Positions 51,445-60,948 of a stretch of 64,000 nucleotides of DNA are shown piece by piece. The position numbers and the translations under genes are program-made. Each line of letters opens with the position of its first letter. Position 1 is the first letter of the stretch. The DNA is from an uncultured Anaeroplasma sp. (lineage in GTDB: Bacteria; Bacillota_I; Bacilli_A; Acholeplasmatales; Anaeroplasmataceae), in NCBI GenBank assembly GCA_945919465.1, contig CAMEJG010000005.1, positions 16,923-80,922 on the forward strand, written 5' to 3'. Under the pieces are notes generated by a model. That model was not told the DNA's origin. It was given only the letters and a program-made list of their open reading frames with translations, and ran no database searches.

Positions 51445-52683
51445 TTAGAAAATATTATCATTAAATAGTTTTAAATATAAATTATAAATACTACCTGCGC
51501 CTACAAATAATATAACATCATATTCATTTATTATTGATTTAATATCATTAAAATTTATATAAGGATAATTAAGACTACTTTTTATAAATTCATCAAGTTT
51601 AATATTTTTATTCTCTCTAGCACTTGTAAATACAGGTAATAAATAGCACTTATCAAATAAAGCCAAGGTATTATTAAAATCATTTAAAAAGGTAATTGTT
51701 CTTGTATAAGTATGAGGTTCGAAGATGATACAATTTTTTTTATTAGGATACCTATTAATAATAGTTTCATGTAAAAAACTGATTTCAGTTGGATGATGAG
51801 CATAATCTGCAATTATTGTTTTATTATGATAATTTCTTTCTTCAAATCTTCTTTTTGGCATTTGAAACCTTTTAATCTTATGAATAAGCCTCAATATATC
51901 TATATCTAATTCCTTCATTACTGCATAACAGGCTGCTAAATCGTATGCATAATGAATTCCATATAACGGAAATTTAATTGCGTGGTGATTTATTATTGTT
52001 GTACCCTTATAATATGTAAAAACAACATCATTATTATCATTTATTCCAAAAAATATAATGTTATTTTTAGATAATTTTTGACAATATCTATCATCACCAT
52101 TTGCAATAACTAGCTTTGATTTATAGGCAAGCTTATTAAAGGCGTTAAAATACTCTTCCTTGTTATTAAAATAATCAGAATGATCATAATCAATATTTAG
52201 AATAACTAATATATCAGGATTATAGTTTAGAAAGCTTTCCATATATTCACAAGCCTCCATTACAAATATTTTACCTTTTCCACCACCACTTCCATCTCCT
52301 ATTAAATATTTAGAATCAATTACACTTGAAATTAATTTAGTAGTAAGAGTTTTACCATGGCTACCACTAACACAAATCCAAAAGGAATCTTTAAAATGTT
52401 TTTTTAAAAAATTGGGATAATAATCGTAATTATAACCCATTTTTAAAATATAATTAGTTATTTTATGATTTCTATAAGCATTACCAATTATATAAAAATA
52501 TGAAGGTTTGAGTTTCATATTATAAAAGTTATCTATGTTTATATTTAAGCCCTTTTCAGTAAAAAAATGCTCCTTTGAATCTACTCCCTTTACTATATGT
52601 CCCTCACTAATTAATAGTTTTGCAAGAGCACTCATTCCACTACCCTTAATTCCAATTAAATAATATATCAAAAATATCACCAT
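51445..52683 (-). CDS. murC: UDP-N-acetylmuramate-L-alanine ligase MurC (divergent, short)
   Basis: LIGIKGSGMSALAKLL, VSGSHGKTLTTKLIS, DYAHHPTEI, EPHTYTRT. Confidence 0.88.
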   Translation of the reverse strand: MVIFLIYYLIGIKGSGMSALAKLLISEGHIVKGVDSKEHFFTEKGLNINIDNFYNMKLKPSYFYIIGNAYRNHKITNYILKMGYNYDYYPNFLKKHFKDSFWICVSGSHGKTLTTKLISSVIDSKYLIGDGSGGGKGKIFVMEACEYMESFLNYNPDILVILNIDYDHSDYFNNKEEYFNAFNKLAYKSKLVIANGDDRYCQKLSKNNIIFFGINDNNDVVFTYYKGTTIINHHAIKFPLYGIHYAYDLAACYAVMKELDIDILRLIHKIKRFQMPKRRFEERNYHNKTIIADYAHHPTEISFLHETIINRYPNKKNCIIFEPHTYTRTITFLNDFNNTLALFDKCYLLPVFTSARENKNIKLDEFIKSSLNYPYINFNDIKSIINEYDVILFVGAGSIYNLYLKLFNDNIF

Positions 52684-52732
52684 ATAATTATATGCTTATA
52701 ATTTAATTTATATATATTAATTATAGCCAAAA

Positions 52733-52762
52733 AAAATCTCTTGAGTCAAAACCCAAGAGATT
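52733..52762 (-). terminator. Terminator of tpiA
   Basis: AAATCTCTTGGGttttgaCTCAAGAGATTTTTTTT on minus strand. Confidence 0.75.
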
Positions 52763-52775
52763 TATATTTATTTAT

Positions 52776-53522
52776 TTATTTTGCACAAGCATTACAAAGC
52801 TCAACAAAGCTATCAGCCTTTAATGAAGCACCACCAACTAGTCCTCCATCAATATTAGGCATTGACATAAGCTCATTTACATTCTTTGTATTAACAGAAC
52901 CACCATATAATATTCTAATATTATTTGAAATAGCCTCACCATACATATCCTTTAATACTGAACGAATATAAGAACATGCATCCTCAGCCATTTCTGATGT
53001 AGCACTCTTTCCTGTACCAATTGCCCATACTGGTTCATATGCAACAATTACATTTTCAGGATTAGAGATTTTAACTCCATCAAAGCCCTTTGTTATTTGT
53101 TCTTTTAATACAGCATTTGTAGAACCAGCTTCTCTTTCTTCTAACACCTCACCAACACATACGATTGGCTTCAAATCAAATTCTAATGCTTTTTTAATTT
53201 TAGCATTTACTGATTCATTAGTTTCGTTGTAATAGGCTCTTCTTTCACTATGACCTAAAATAACATATTCTACTTCAGTATCACGTAGCATAACAGGTGA
53301 AATTTCACCAGTATAAGCACCACTATCATTTTGGTTCATATTTTGAGCTCCAATTTGTAAAGTAGTTCTTCTTTTTACTAAATCACGAAGAATAATAGCA
53401 GGAGCGCAAACAACACAATCAACAGAATCAGGTAGCTTTCCTTCAACAGCTAGAATAAATGAAATAGCTTCATCTCTAGTCTTATTCATCTTCCAGTTAC
53501 CTGCAAGCATTGGTTTTCTCAT
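52776..53522 (-). CDS. tpiA: Triosephosphate isomerase
   Basis: AGNWKMNKT, ILGHSERR, VAYEPVWAIGTG, YGGSVN; start at MRKPMLAGN. Confidence 0.97.
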   Translation of the reverse strand: MRKPMLAGNWKMNKTRDEAISFILAVEGKLPDSVDCVVCAPAIILRDLVKRRTTLQIGAQNMNQNDSGAYTGEISPVMLRDTEVEYVILGHSERRAYYNETNESVNAKIKKALEFDLKPIVCVGEVLEEREAGSTNAVLKEQITKGFDGVKISNPENVIVAYEPVWAIGTGKSATSEMAEDACSYIRSVLKDMYGEAISNNIRILYGGSVNTKNVNELMSMPNIDGGLVGGASLKADSFVELCNACAK

Positions 53523-53543
53523 CTTTAAATCCTCTTTCAATTA

Positions 53544-53792
53544 TTATTTTTCAAGAATAGTTGCGATATCATTTATAGCAGCTTCAGCTTGATCACCACT
53601 TGCTTCAATTATTACATTCTCACCACAAGGGATTGCTAAAGACATTAAACCTAAAATTGATTTAACATCAATAGTCTTATTTTTATAATGTAAATTAATA
53701 TCAACAGAATATTGAGATGCAGCTTGAACTATCTTTGCAGCTAATGCTGCATGTAATCCAACTGTACTTTTTACAACAATTTGCTTTTGCAT
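53544..53792 (-). CDS. HPr-family phosphocarrier-like protein with atypical active-site loop
   Basis: STVGLHAALAAKIVQAAS (usual GLHARPA), DVKSILGLMSL regulatory serine retained. Confidence 0.88.
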   Translation of the reverse strand: MQKQIVVKSTVGLHAALAAKIVQAASQYSVDINLHYKNKTIDVKSILGLMSLAIPCGENVIIEASGDQAEAAINDIATILEK

Positions 53793-53849
53793 TTTAAATC
53801 TCTCCTTTATAATGAATAGCTTTAACTACTAAATAGAACTATTCTTATT

Positions 53850-55064
53850 TTACTTTTCGTCTACGCAAGCAATACCAGGTAAAGTTTTTCCTTCAAGATA
53901 TTCTAATGAAGCTCCACCACCAGTAGAAATGTGGCTAACTTTAGAAGCATATCCTAATTGCTCTGCAGCAGCAGCACTATCACCACCACCGATAATAGTT
54001 GCAGCACCCTCAGTAGTTAATTTAGCTAATAATTCACATACACCAACTGTACCAGCGGCATAATTCTTCATTTCGAATACACCCATAGGTCCATTCCATA
54101 CAACTGTCTTAGCACCAGCTAATTCACTAGCGAATAATTCTAATGTCTTAGGACCAATATCAAGACCCATATCATCTTGATCGAATGCATCAACACTCTT
54201 AGCAGTACCTAAAGTATCTTCAAATGCCTTATTTACAACAGCATCAACTGGTAATACAATCTTACCATTAGCCTTAGCTAATAAATCCTTAGCTAAATCT
54301 AATTTATCCTCTTCACAGCGTGAAGCACCAATATTCTTACCTAAAGCCTTTAAGAATGTGAACATCATAGCTCCACCAACTAAAATCTTATCAGCCTTTT
54401 CAATTAATGCCTCAATAACACCGATTTTATCAGAAACCTTAGAACCACCTAAAATAGCAACATATGGTCTCTTTGGTTCATCAACAGCACCACCAATGAA
54501 CTTAATTTCCTTTTCTAATAAGAAACCAGCAGCAGTCTCACTAACGTTTGCTGCAATACCTACATTTGAAGCTGCAGCACGGTGAGCTGTACCAAATGCA
54601 TCATTAACAAATACATCACCTAAAGAGGCCCAATATTTACCTAATTCAGCATCATTCTTAGATTCTCTTTTTACTTCCTTATTTAAGGCAACATCAAAGT
54701 CTTCATTTCTTGTGTTAGCAAACATAAGGATTTCGCCTTCACCAAGATTTTTAGCTGCTTCTTCTAATTCAGCACCTCTTGTAGCATTGACAAACTTTAC
54801 AGGCTTCTTGATTAATTCCTCTAAACGCTTAGCAACAGGAGTAATATCATTCTTTGTGATATCAGCTGCTTCCTTAACACGTCCTAAATGAGAAAATACA
54901 ATTGCCTTTCCACCATGATTGATTACATACTCGATTGTAGGTAAAGCTGCACGAATACGAGTGTCATCTGTAATCACACCATTCTTCATAGGAACGTTAA
55001 AATCAACACGGATTAAAACCTTCTTACCTGAAACATTTAAATCTGAAACAATTTTCTTAGCCAT
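53850..55064 (-). CDS. pgk: Phosphoglycerate kinase
   Basis: [44 protein letters not shown]. Confidence 0.97.
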   Translation of the reverse strand: MAKKIVSDLNVSGKKVLIRVDFNVPMKNGVITDDTRIRAALPTIEYVINHGGKAIVFSHLGRVKEAADITKNDITPVAKRLEELIKKPVKFVNATRGAELEEAAKNLGEGEILMFANTRNEDFDVALNKEVKRESKNDAELGKYWASLGDVFVNDAFGTAHRAAASNVGIAANVSETAAGFLLEKEIKFIGGAVDEPKRPYVAILGGSKVSDKIGVIEALIEKADKILVGGAMMFTFLKALGKNIGASRCEEDKLDLAKDLLAKANGKIVLPVDAVVNKAFEDTLGTAKSVDAFDQDDMGLDIGPKTLELFASELAGAKTVVWNGPMGVFEMKNYAAGTVGVCELLAKLTTEGAATIIGGGDSAAAAEQLGYASKVSHISTGGGASLEYLEGKTLPGIACVDEK

Positions 55065-55202
55065 AATATTATATTAACCTCCATTAAAATAGCTATCTTT
55101 TTATTCAAAAATATTATATCACAAATTTAAAACGATATACAATGTTTTTGCTTTGCAAGTGTTTTCCTAATTCAATTTTTTTATATTTTTACTAAAAATA
55201 TA

Positions 55203-56276
55203 CTATTTTGAATATCTTTCTCTTTTTCTTTCATTAAAATATGCATAATTTGAATAATGCTTATATAATAAATTCTTAGCAATATCTCCTTTTAAACTAT
55301 AACTAATTTCTAAATATTTTATTCTAGCATATAAATCATTTCTATCAAGTAAATTAAGTCTAGAACAATTATATAAATAAAGACCAGCTTCCTTTTTATA
55401 TTTCAAAGATAAATAATTATATAAGATTTTAATTCTCATATTATTAGTATTATCATCTAAATAAGCTAAGGCTTTATTATTCTTATAATAAAATATTAGT
55501 ATGTTAATATATTCATTAAACATACTAGATTCTTTATTAATTCCCTTTTTAATTTTCTTGAGTAATTCTTTTTCACTAGAGTATTTTAGTATTTCTAATA
55601 CATTTAAATAAACTTTAAAGCCTATAGAATAATATAAGTCATAATATCTCTTAGGTATATTGCTGATAGGTCTTCCATGAATTCTAACATATTCTAAAAA
55701 TAACTCTGTTTTTGGAAAACAAAGCTCATAAAAAATATCATTAGCTGTAGAATATATTGAAATATAATCAACACCATTATGAACATATTTAAAAATATAT
55801 ATTTCTTCATATACTTTTTTCTCATCAAGTCTTAAAAAATCCTTAATTGGCTCTATATCTAATTTATTATCTTTATTCTTATTCTTTTTTATCAATTCAT
55901 ATGCATTCTCATAGGCTTTATCATTAATAGCCCTAATAAATAGTTTTTTATCTTCTAAATAAGAATTTTTATTATATTCTTCAATTTCATCATCAATCAT
56001 TTCAAGCTTTAATTCCTTAGTTATCTTATTTAATATAGAAAGAGGACTAGACATTACTAAGGAAACATCAACACTGCCATTAATTGTCTCATTATTTGAA
56101 GAATAAAAATATCTTAAATTTTGAATAGCTCCATCAAAAAAATTATATAAATAATAGTTTTTTTCTATTAAAAGCTTGCTATCATCTATTTTTATATATT
56201 CACTACTATTAATTAATTTTAAAAATAAGCTTCTTGCCTCATTTAAGGATTTATTATGTATTATTCTATATTTCAT
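55203..56276 (-). CDS. Hypothetical protein, 357 aa
   Basis: Open frame divergent from 56414 gene; no family recognised. Confidence 0.6.
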   Translation of the reverse strand: MKYRIIHNKSLNEARSLFLKLINSSEYIKIDDSKLLIEKNYYLYNFFDGAIQNLRYFYSSNNETINGSVDVSLVMSSPLSILNKITKELKLEMIDDEIEEYNKNSYLEDKKLFIRAINDKAYENAYELIKKNKNKDNKLDIEPIKDFLRLDEKKVYEEIYIFKYVHNGVDYISIYSTANDIFYELCFPKTELFLEYVRIHGRPISNIPKRYYDLYYSIGFKVYLNVLEILKYSSEKELLKKIKKGINKESSMFNEYINILIFYYKNNKALAYLDDNTNNMRIKILYNYLSLKYKKEAGLYLYNCSRLNLLDRNDLYARIKYLEISYSLKGDIAKNLLYKHYSNYAYFNERKRERYSK

Positions 56277-56413
56277 AAAAACCTCACCTATATAAAACTA
56301 TGACAAAATAAACTAAATTAGAAGAAAAGAATATTTTATATCCTTCAAATATAGATTTTTTTTAACATTTTTTATACAATAATAAATAACTAGTATCAAT
56401 TTGAGGTGAATTT

Positions 56414-58423
56414 ATGCAAACAATACTTAATATTTTTTTAGGTTCTTCTATTGTCGAATTAAAAAAAGAAAGAGAAGCTATTAAAAGTATGATCACAGAT
56501 ATTAATAGTAAGCTTAGAAAAAAGAATATTTTGATATATTTATATGCTTGTGAACAAAAAGATTTAATATACAAAGGTTATAGATCTCAAGATGAATTAA
56601 ATGATGATGTTAGAAAAAGTGATTATTCAATTTTTATTATAGGTAAATCATTAGGAGAAAAAACAAAAGAGGAATTTAATATTGCGCTAGATGGATTCAA
56701 TAAAAACAATAAACCTCAAATAATGGTAATGTTTAAAAAGATTCCAGAATATGAAAAAGATCATAGTGTAATATATTTCCAAAAAGAATTAGCTGAAAAA
56801 TATGAATACTATTATGAGCAATATGAAACTGAGTCTGATGCTGCTGCAATAGTTGCCTCATTAATTAATTCTATTAGTGGTGAGCTTTTAGTATCTCAAA
56901 GTGACGGTGTTTATATAGATGGAGAAAAGCTTTATGATTATGATAGGGAAATAAACAATAATAAACAAGTAAATGAAATTAAAACAAAAATAAATACTCT
57001 TGAAAATAAAATAAAGCTTGATAATACTAATGAAGAATTAAAAATAGAATTATCAAATTATCAGAAGAAGCTTTTCTTTTTAACTAATTCAATTAATAAT
57101 ATCTTATTATCATTAGCTGATTCCGTTGGATTTGGAGTTACTAATGAATATAAAAAGGCAGTTGATTTTATAAAAGGTGGCGATACAATTCTTGCAAAAT
57201 CAACATTAGAATATAATTCTATTTTAAGACATAAAGAATATATAGACAATATATTAGAATTAAGAAAAACCTTAATTAATTCTGTTAATGCCTTAATAAA
57301 AGAAAATAATCTATTAATTAAGCTAAAAGCTTTAGAAAGAATAGATGATTTAGAAATAAGAAAGCTATATGAAGAAAACATTGCATTAGAGAACTATGCC
57401 GGAATTGAACCTATAAGTGAATATAATTATGGAGATTATTTATTTGGTGTTACAGATTATTATAAAGCATTCAATCATATTTATTCTTATTTTTCATATT
57501 TATATTATGCGAAAGGTCAAAATAATCAAAAGCTATATGAAATGGCTAAAACTATATTAAGATTAGGTACTATTTATTCTCATATTTTTCAATTTAATGA
57601 TGCGAAATATTGTTATTCTACCTCTGTAAAAATACATGAAGAGCTTGCAAAAGAAAATGCTAAGCTTTATATCTTACAAAGAGCTGATTCCTATAATAAG
57701 CTAGGTAATGTTTGTGATGATCTTAAGGATTATAATTTAGGAGAATTTTATCATAATAAGGCTATTGAGTTATATAAAGAATCATATGATGATTATAAAG
57801 AGTGTAAATATGAATTAGGCTATAGCTATAATAAACAAGGTAATATTTTTAGACATAAAGCCTTAGAAGAAAAAAATAATAATTTATTTGATGAAGCAAA
57901 TAAGGATTTTGAAAAAGCATTATATTATTATAATTTAAATAAAAGCTTTACATTAGAAAATCTAATGGATAGTAGAAAGAAAAAAGAGACCTTAGGAATT
58001 AATGAAAAATCCATTGGTCTAACTTATCATTCTATGGGAGATTATAATGAAGCAATAAAGCATTTTAATAATTCATTAGAATATTTTGAAGAAAGTGTAT
58101 CTAAAAAAGTATTATATGTATGCTTCCAATATGCAAAAGTTTTATATCATAAATCTATGTCACTGTATTTATCATCCCCTGAAGATATAGATATAAAAGA
58201 TGATATTAGAGACTATTTGTGTGATGGTCAAAAATATTTATTAGAGTTATACGAAAAGAAGATAAATTTAAGAGAAGTATTATTTGAATTATCAAGAAAT
58301 TATTCTTTATTATATTCAATAAGAAAAAATAATAAATATATTGAGATTAAAGAAAAATATGATAATGAGCTTAAAGAGCTTAGTTCAAATAAATTATTCT
58401 CTATTTCTACAAGATTATATTAA
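56414..58423 (+). CDS. TIR-like/DUF4062-like N-terminal domain + C-terminal TPR repeats, 669 aa
   Basis: NIFLGSSIVELKKEREAI...KSDYSIFIIGKSLGEKTKEEFNIALDGFNKNNKPQIMVMFKK; TPR-like DSYNKLGNVCDDLKDYNLGEFYHNKAIELYKES. Confidence 0.8.
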   Translation: MQTILNIFLGSSIVELKKEREAIKSMITDINSKLRKKNILIYLYACEQKDLIYKGYRSQDELNDDVRKSDYSIFIIGKSLGEKTKEEFNIALDGFNKNNKPQIMVMFKKIPEYEKDHSVIYFQKELAEKYEYYYEQYETESDAAAIVASLINSISGELLVSQSDGVYIDGEKLYDYDREINNNKQVNEIKTKINTLENKIKLDNTNEELKIELSNYQKKLFFLTNSINNILLSLADSVGFGVTNEYKKAVDFIKGGDTILAKSTLEYNSILRHKEYIDNILELRKTLINSVNALIKENNLLIKLKALERIDDLEIRKLYEENIALENYAGIEPISEYNYGDYLFGVTDYYKAFNHIYSYFSYLYYAKGQNNQKLYEMAKTILRLGTIYSHIFQFNDAKYCYSTSVKIHEELAKENAKLYILQRADSYNKLGNVCDDLKDYNLGEFYHNKAIELYKESYDDYKECKYELGYSYNKQGNIFRHKALEEKNNNLFDEANKDFEKALYYYNLNKSFTLENLMDSRKKKETLGINEKSIGLTYHSMGDYNEAIKHFNNSLEYFEESVSKKVLYVCFQYAKVLYHKSMSLYLSSPEDIDIKDDIRDYLCDGQKYLLELYEKKINLREVLFELSRNYSLLYSIRKNNKYIEIKEKYDNELKELSSNKLFSISTRLY

Positions 58424-58431
58424 TTAGAAAA

Positions 58432-58456
58432 AAGTTCTCATTTGAGAACTTTTATT
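58432..58456. terminator. Bidirectional terminator
   Basis: AAAAGTTCTCAttTGAGAACTTTTATTTT. Confidence 0.75.
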
Positions 58457-60359
58457 TTGAATCAATATATTTAATATTAATTACAAATACAAGCATTGAT
58501 GCCATTTCTAAAAGTATAGCTACCCATATATTTATAATTCCAAATAAAGATAATAATATTATTGCAATTCTAAGTATCATATCAGATATAAAATCAAAAT
58601 ATATAACATTTAAGGTTCTTTTAGATATTTCCACTGCCTTTTGTAGTTGATTTAGATCATTACCTAATACAAAAACATAAGGTAATGAATATAATTCATC
58701 ATCCATACTTCCAGCCTCGAGTATAATACCTAAATCTGCTTCTTTAAATAGTTCTAGCTCATCATGCTTAGAGCCTATATAGCAAACTACATCATTTTTA
58801 TCTTTATTATTCTTATACTCATTTACTATTCTTTTTTTATCTTGAGATAATAATTGACATTTATAGTCATCTAGCATCAATCTATCAGCCAAGCTAGAAG
58901 ATACTGCCTCATTATCCCTTGTAAGCATAATTATTTTAGCTCCACTAGTAGATAAATAAGATAATAGCGAAGAAGCTTCAGGTCTTACTTCATCAGATAT
59001 TACTATAGTACCTAAAAATTTTTTATTAAATGCTAAATATAAAATAGTACCTATTGAATCATTTTTTAAATATTTAATATCATGTTCAAGCATTAATCTT
59101 TCATTGCCACATATAATAATATTCTTATTCTTTTTAGCAACAATACCTAATTCATTTTCAGTAATTATTTGATATCCCTTATCATAATTTGCTTTATATG
59201 CTCCTCTTAATGCCTCAGAAATTGGTTTAGTCGAATTATAATGAGCCTCACAAGCATAACGTAAAATAATATTTCTACTTTTTTGAGGAAATACATTAGC
59301 TACTGAAAAATGACCATTAGTTAATGTGCCTGTTTTATCAAAAATAAAGGTTTTAACCTTAGACAATTTTTCTAAATAATTAGCATTTTTTATTAACACA
59401 TGATTTAATGAAGCATTTGTAAGTCCATATGAGAATGCTAAAATAACAGAATTAAATAATTGATAAGTACTTGAAATAACTAAAATATTAATACTTCTTA
59501 ATATCCACCCCATATGATTTCCATCAAACATTGGAGGAATAAAAGCTATAAGTACTGAAAATATCAGCATAATGGGAGAATAAAATTTATCAAGTTTTTT
59601 AATTAATCTTTCTATTATTGATAATGATTTAGATTCATTATCAGTAAAATTAACTATTTTATAAACCTTTGAATCAAAATATTTTTCTTTTACTTTAATT
59701 TCAATTGTTTCTTCTTCATTATAAGCACCACTACAAACAAAATCACCTGAGGCTAATGCTGTTTTTTTATCAATACCTAATACTGGCATATAATTGATAG
59801 TAGTTTTTCCTTTTACAATTATACCATCAACTGGAATAACAGTTTCAGGATTAATAACTATTACATCATTCACTCTAATTGATTCAATTGTTTGAGTTTC
59901 ATAGTTATTTCTAGTTTTCTTTAAGACAATTTCTTCTTTTATTCTTGAAAAATCATTATATAAATTACGATATCTATCAGCAAAAACAGACTCTAGTATT
60001 ATAACAAATTGATAAAGTATCATATATAGTACAGGGGTTGCAATATATCTTACTGTTTCATTAATTGTACTATAAAAAATACCAGTAATAAATATTGAAA
60101 TAGAAGCTATAATAACTAATATTTTTTCATCAAAGAATTGTTTATTCTTTAGAGCAAGATATGCTTTATAATAAACATCATATCCAGCATAAACATAAAT
60201 AGATAAGTATATTATTAAAGGTATTATCCATAATATCTTTTTATTTGGTATAAAATCTACATTTAAAGCATTAAGAATTAAGGATGATAAATATACTAAT
60301 AAAAAAATTACAGTAGAAATAATTATTCTTTTTAATTTTTCCTTTTGTTTCTTTTTCAT
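58452..60359 (-). CDS. P1B-like P-type ATPase with degenerate catalytic/transport motifs
   Basis: IFDKTGTLTNGHFSV retained; CPC position reads SSTYQL; TGES position reads LGID; GDGIND position reads GSKHDE. Confidence 0.85.
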   Translation of the reverse strand: MKKKQKEKLKRIIISTVIFLLVYLSSLILNALNVDFIPNKKILWIIPLIIYLSIYVYAGYDVYYKAYLALKNKQFFDEKILVIIASISIFITGIFYSTINETVRYIATPVLYMILYQFVIILESVFADRYRNLYNDFSRIKEEIVLKKTRNNYETQTIESIRVNDVIVINPETVIPVDGIIVKGKTTINYMPVLGIDKKTALASGDFVCSGAYNEEETIEIKVKEKYFDSKVYKIVNFTDNESKSLSIIERLIKKLDKFYSPIMLIFSVLIAFIPPMFDGNHMGWILRSINILVISSTYQLFNSVILAFSYGLTNASLNHVLIKNANYLEKLSKVKTFIFDKTGTLTNGHFSVANVFPQKSRNIILRYACEAHYNSTKPISEALRGAYKANYDKGYQIITENELGIVAKKNKNIIICGNERLMLEHDIKYLKNDSIGTILYLAFNKKFLGTIVISDEVRPEASSLLSYLSTSGAKIIMLTRDNEAVSSSLADRLMLDDYKCQLLSQDKKRIVNEYKNNKDKNDVVCYIGSKHDELELFKEADLGIILEAGSMDDELYSLPYVFVLGNDLNQLQKAVEISKRTLNVIYFDFISDMILRIAIILLSLFGIINIWVAILLEMASMLVFVINIKYIDSK

Positions 60360-60571
60360 CCGACAATATCAAAATCAGGTTCAATTTTTTTAGCTGTAGT
60401 TATAGCCTTTTTATAAATAGCCTCATATTCAGAATCACTTGCATCTAAAATCATCTTTTGAGTAATAAAATTAACCTGAACTGAATTTACTCCTTCAATT
60501 TTCTTTATTGCAGCCTCAATTTTTTGAGCACAAACAGCACAATCAACCTCAATTTTATAAATTTTTTTCAT
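60356..60571 (-). CDS. HMA-domain heavy-metal-binding protein
   Basis: KIEVDCAVCAQKIEAAIKKIEGVNSVQVNFITQKM. Confidence 0.93.
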   Translation of the reverse strand: MKKIYKIEVDCAVCAQKIEAAIKKIEGVNSVQVNFITQKMILDASDSEYEAIYKKAITTAKKIEPDFDIVG

Positions 60572-60581
60572 AAGTTCCCTC

Positions 60582-60899
60582 CTACTTATCCTCTAATACA
60601 TGTGCTAAGGCACATTCAAACAATGTAGAAACATGATCATCATCTAATGAATAAATCATTTCCTTTCCATCCCTTTTGCATTTAACAAGCTTTGCCTGTT
60701 TTAAGGTTCTTAATTGGTGTGACACTGCATATTTTGTCATATTTACTGCATTTGAAATATCGCTAACGCAGAAATCACCCTTTTCTAAAACAAAAAGAAT
60801 TCTTGTTCTAGTAGGATCACCTAAAACCTTAAAAAGCTCTGATAAATCACCAATGACCTCTTCATTAGGTATACTTTCTTTTACTTCTTTTATTTCCAT
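60582..60899 (-). CDS. ArsR/SmtB-family metal-responsive regulator (CadC/CzrA-like)
   Basis: LFKVLGDPTRTRILFVLEKGDFCVSDIS, AVSHQLRTL, C-terminal DDDHVSTLFECALAHVLED metal-site-like helix. Confidence 0.94.
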   Translation of the reverse strand: MEIKEVKESIPNEEVIGDLSELFKVLGDPTRTRILFVLEKGDFCVSDISNAVNMTKYAVSHQLRTLKQAKLVKCKRDGKEMIYSLDDDHVSTLFECALAHVLEDK

Positions 60900-60918
60900 A
60901 ACATCACCTTTATTTCAG

Positions 60919-60948
60919 TATATCACAGTTGAATAATTTGTCAACTGT
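60919..60948 (-). promoter_or_regulatory. ArsR promoter with overlapping inverted-repeat operator
   Basis: Minus strand TTGACA-16-TATACT; ACAGTTGA (60925-60932) / TCAACTGT (60941-60948) inverted repeat covers -35 and spacer. Confidence 0.7.
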
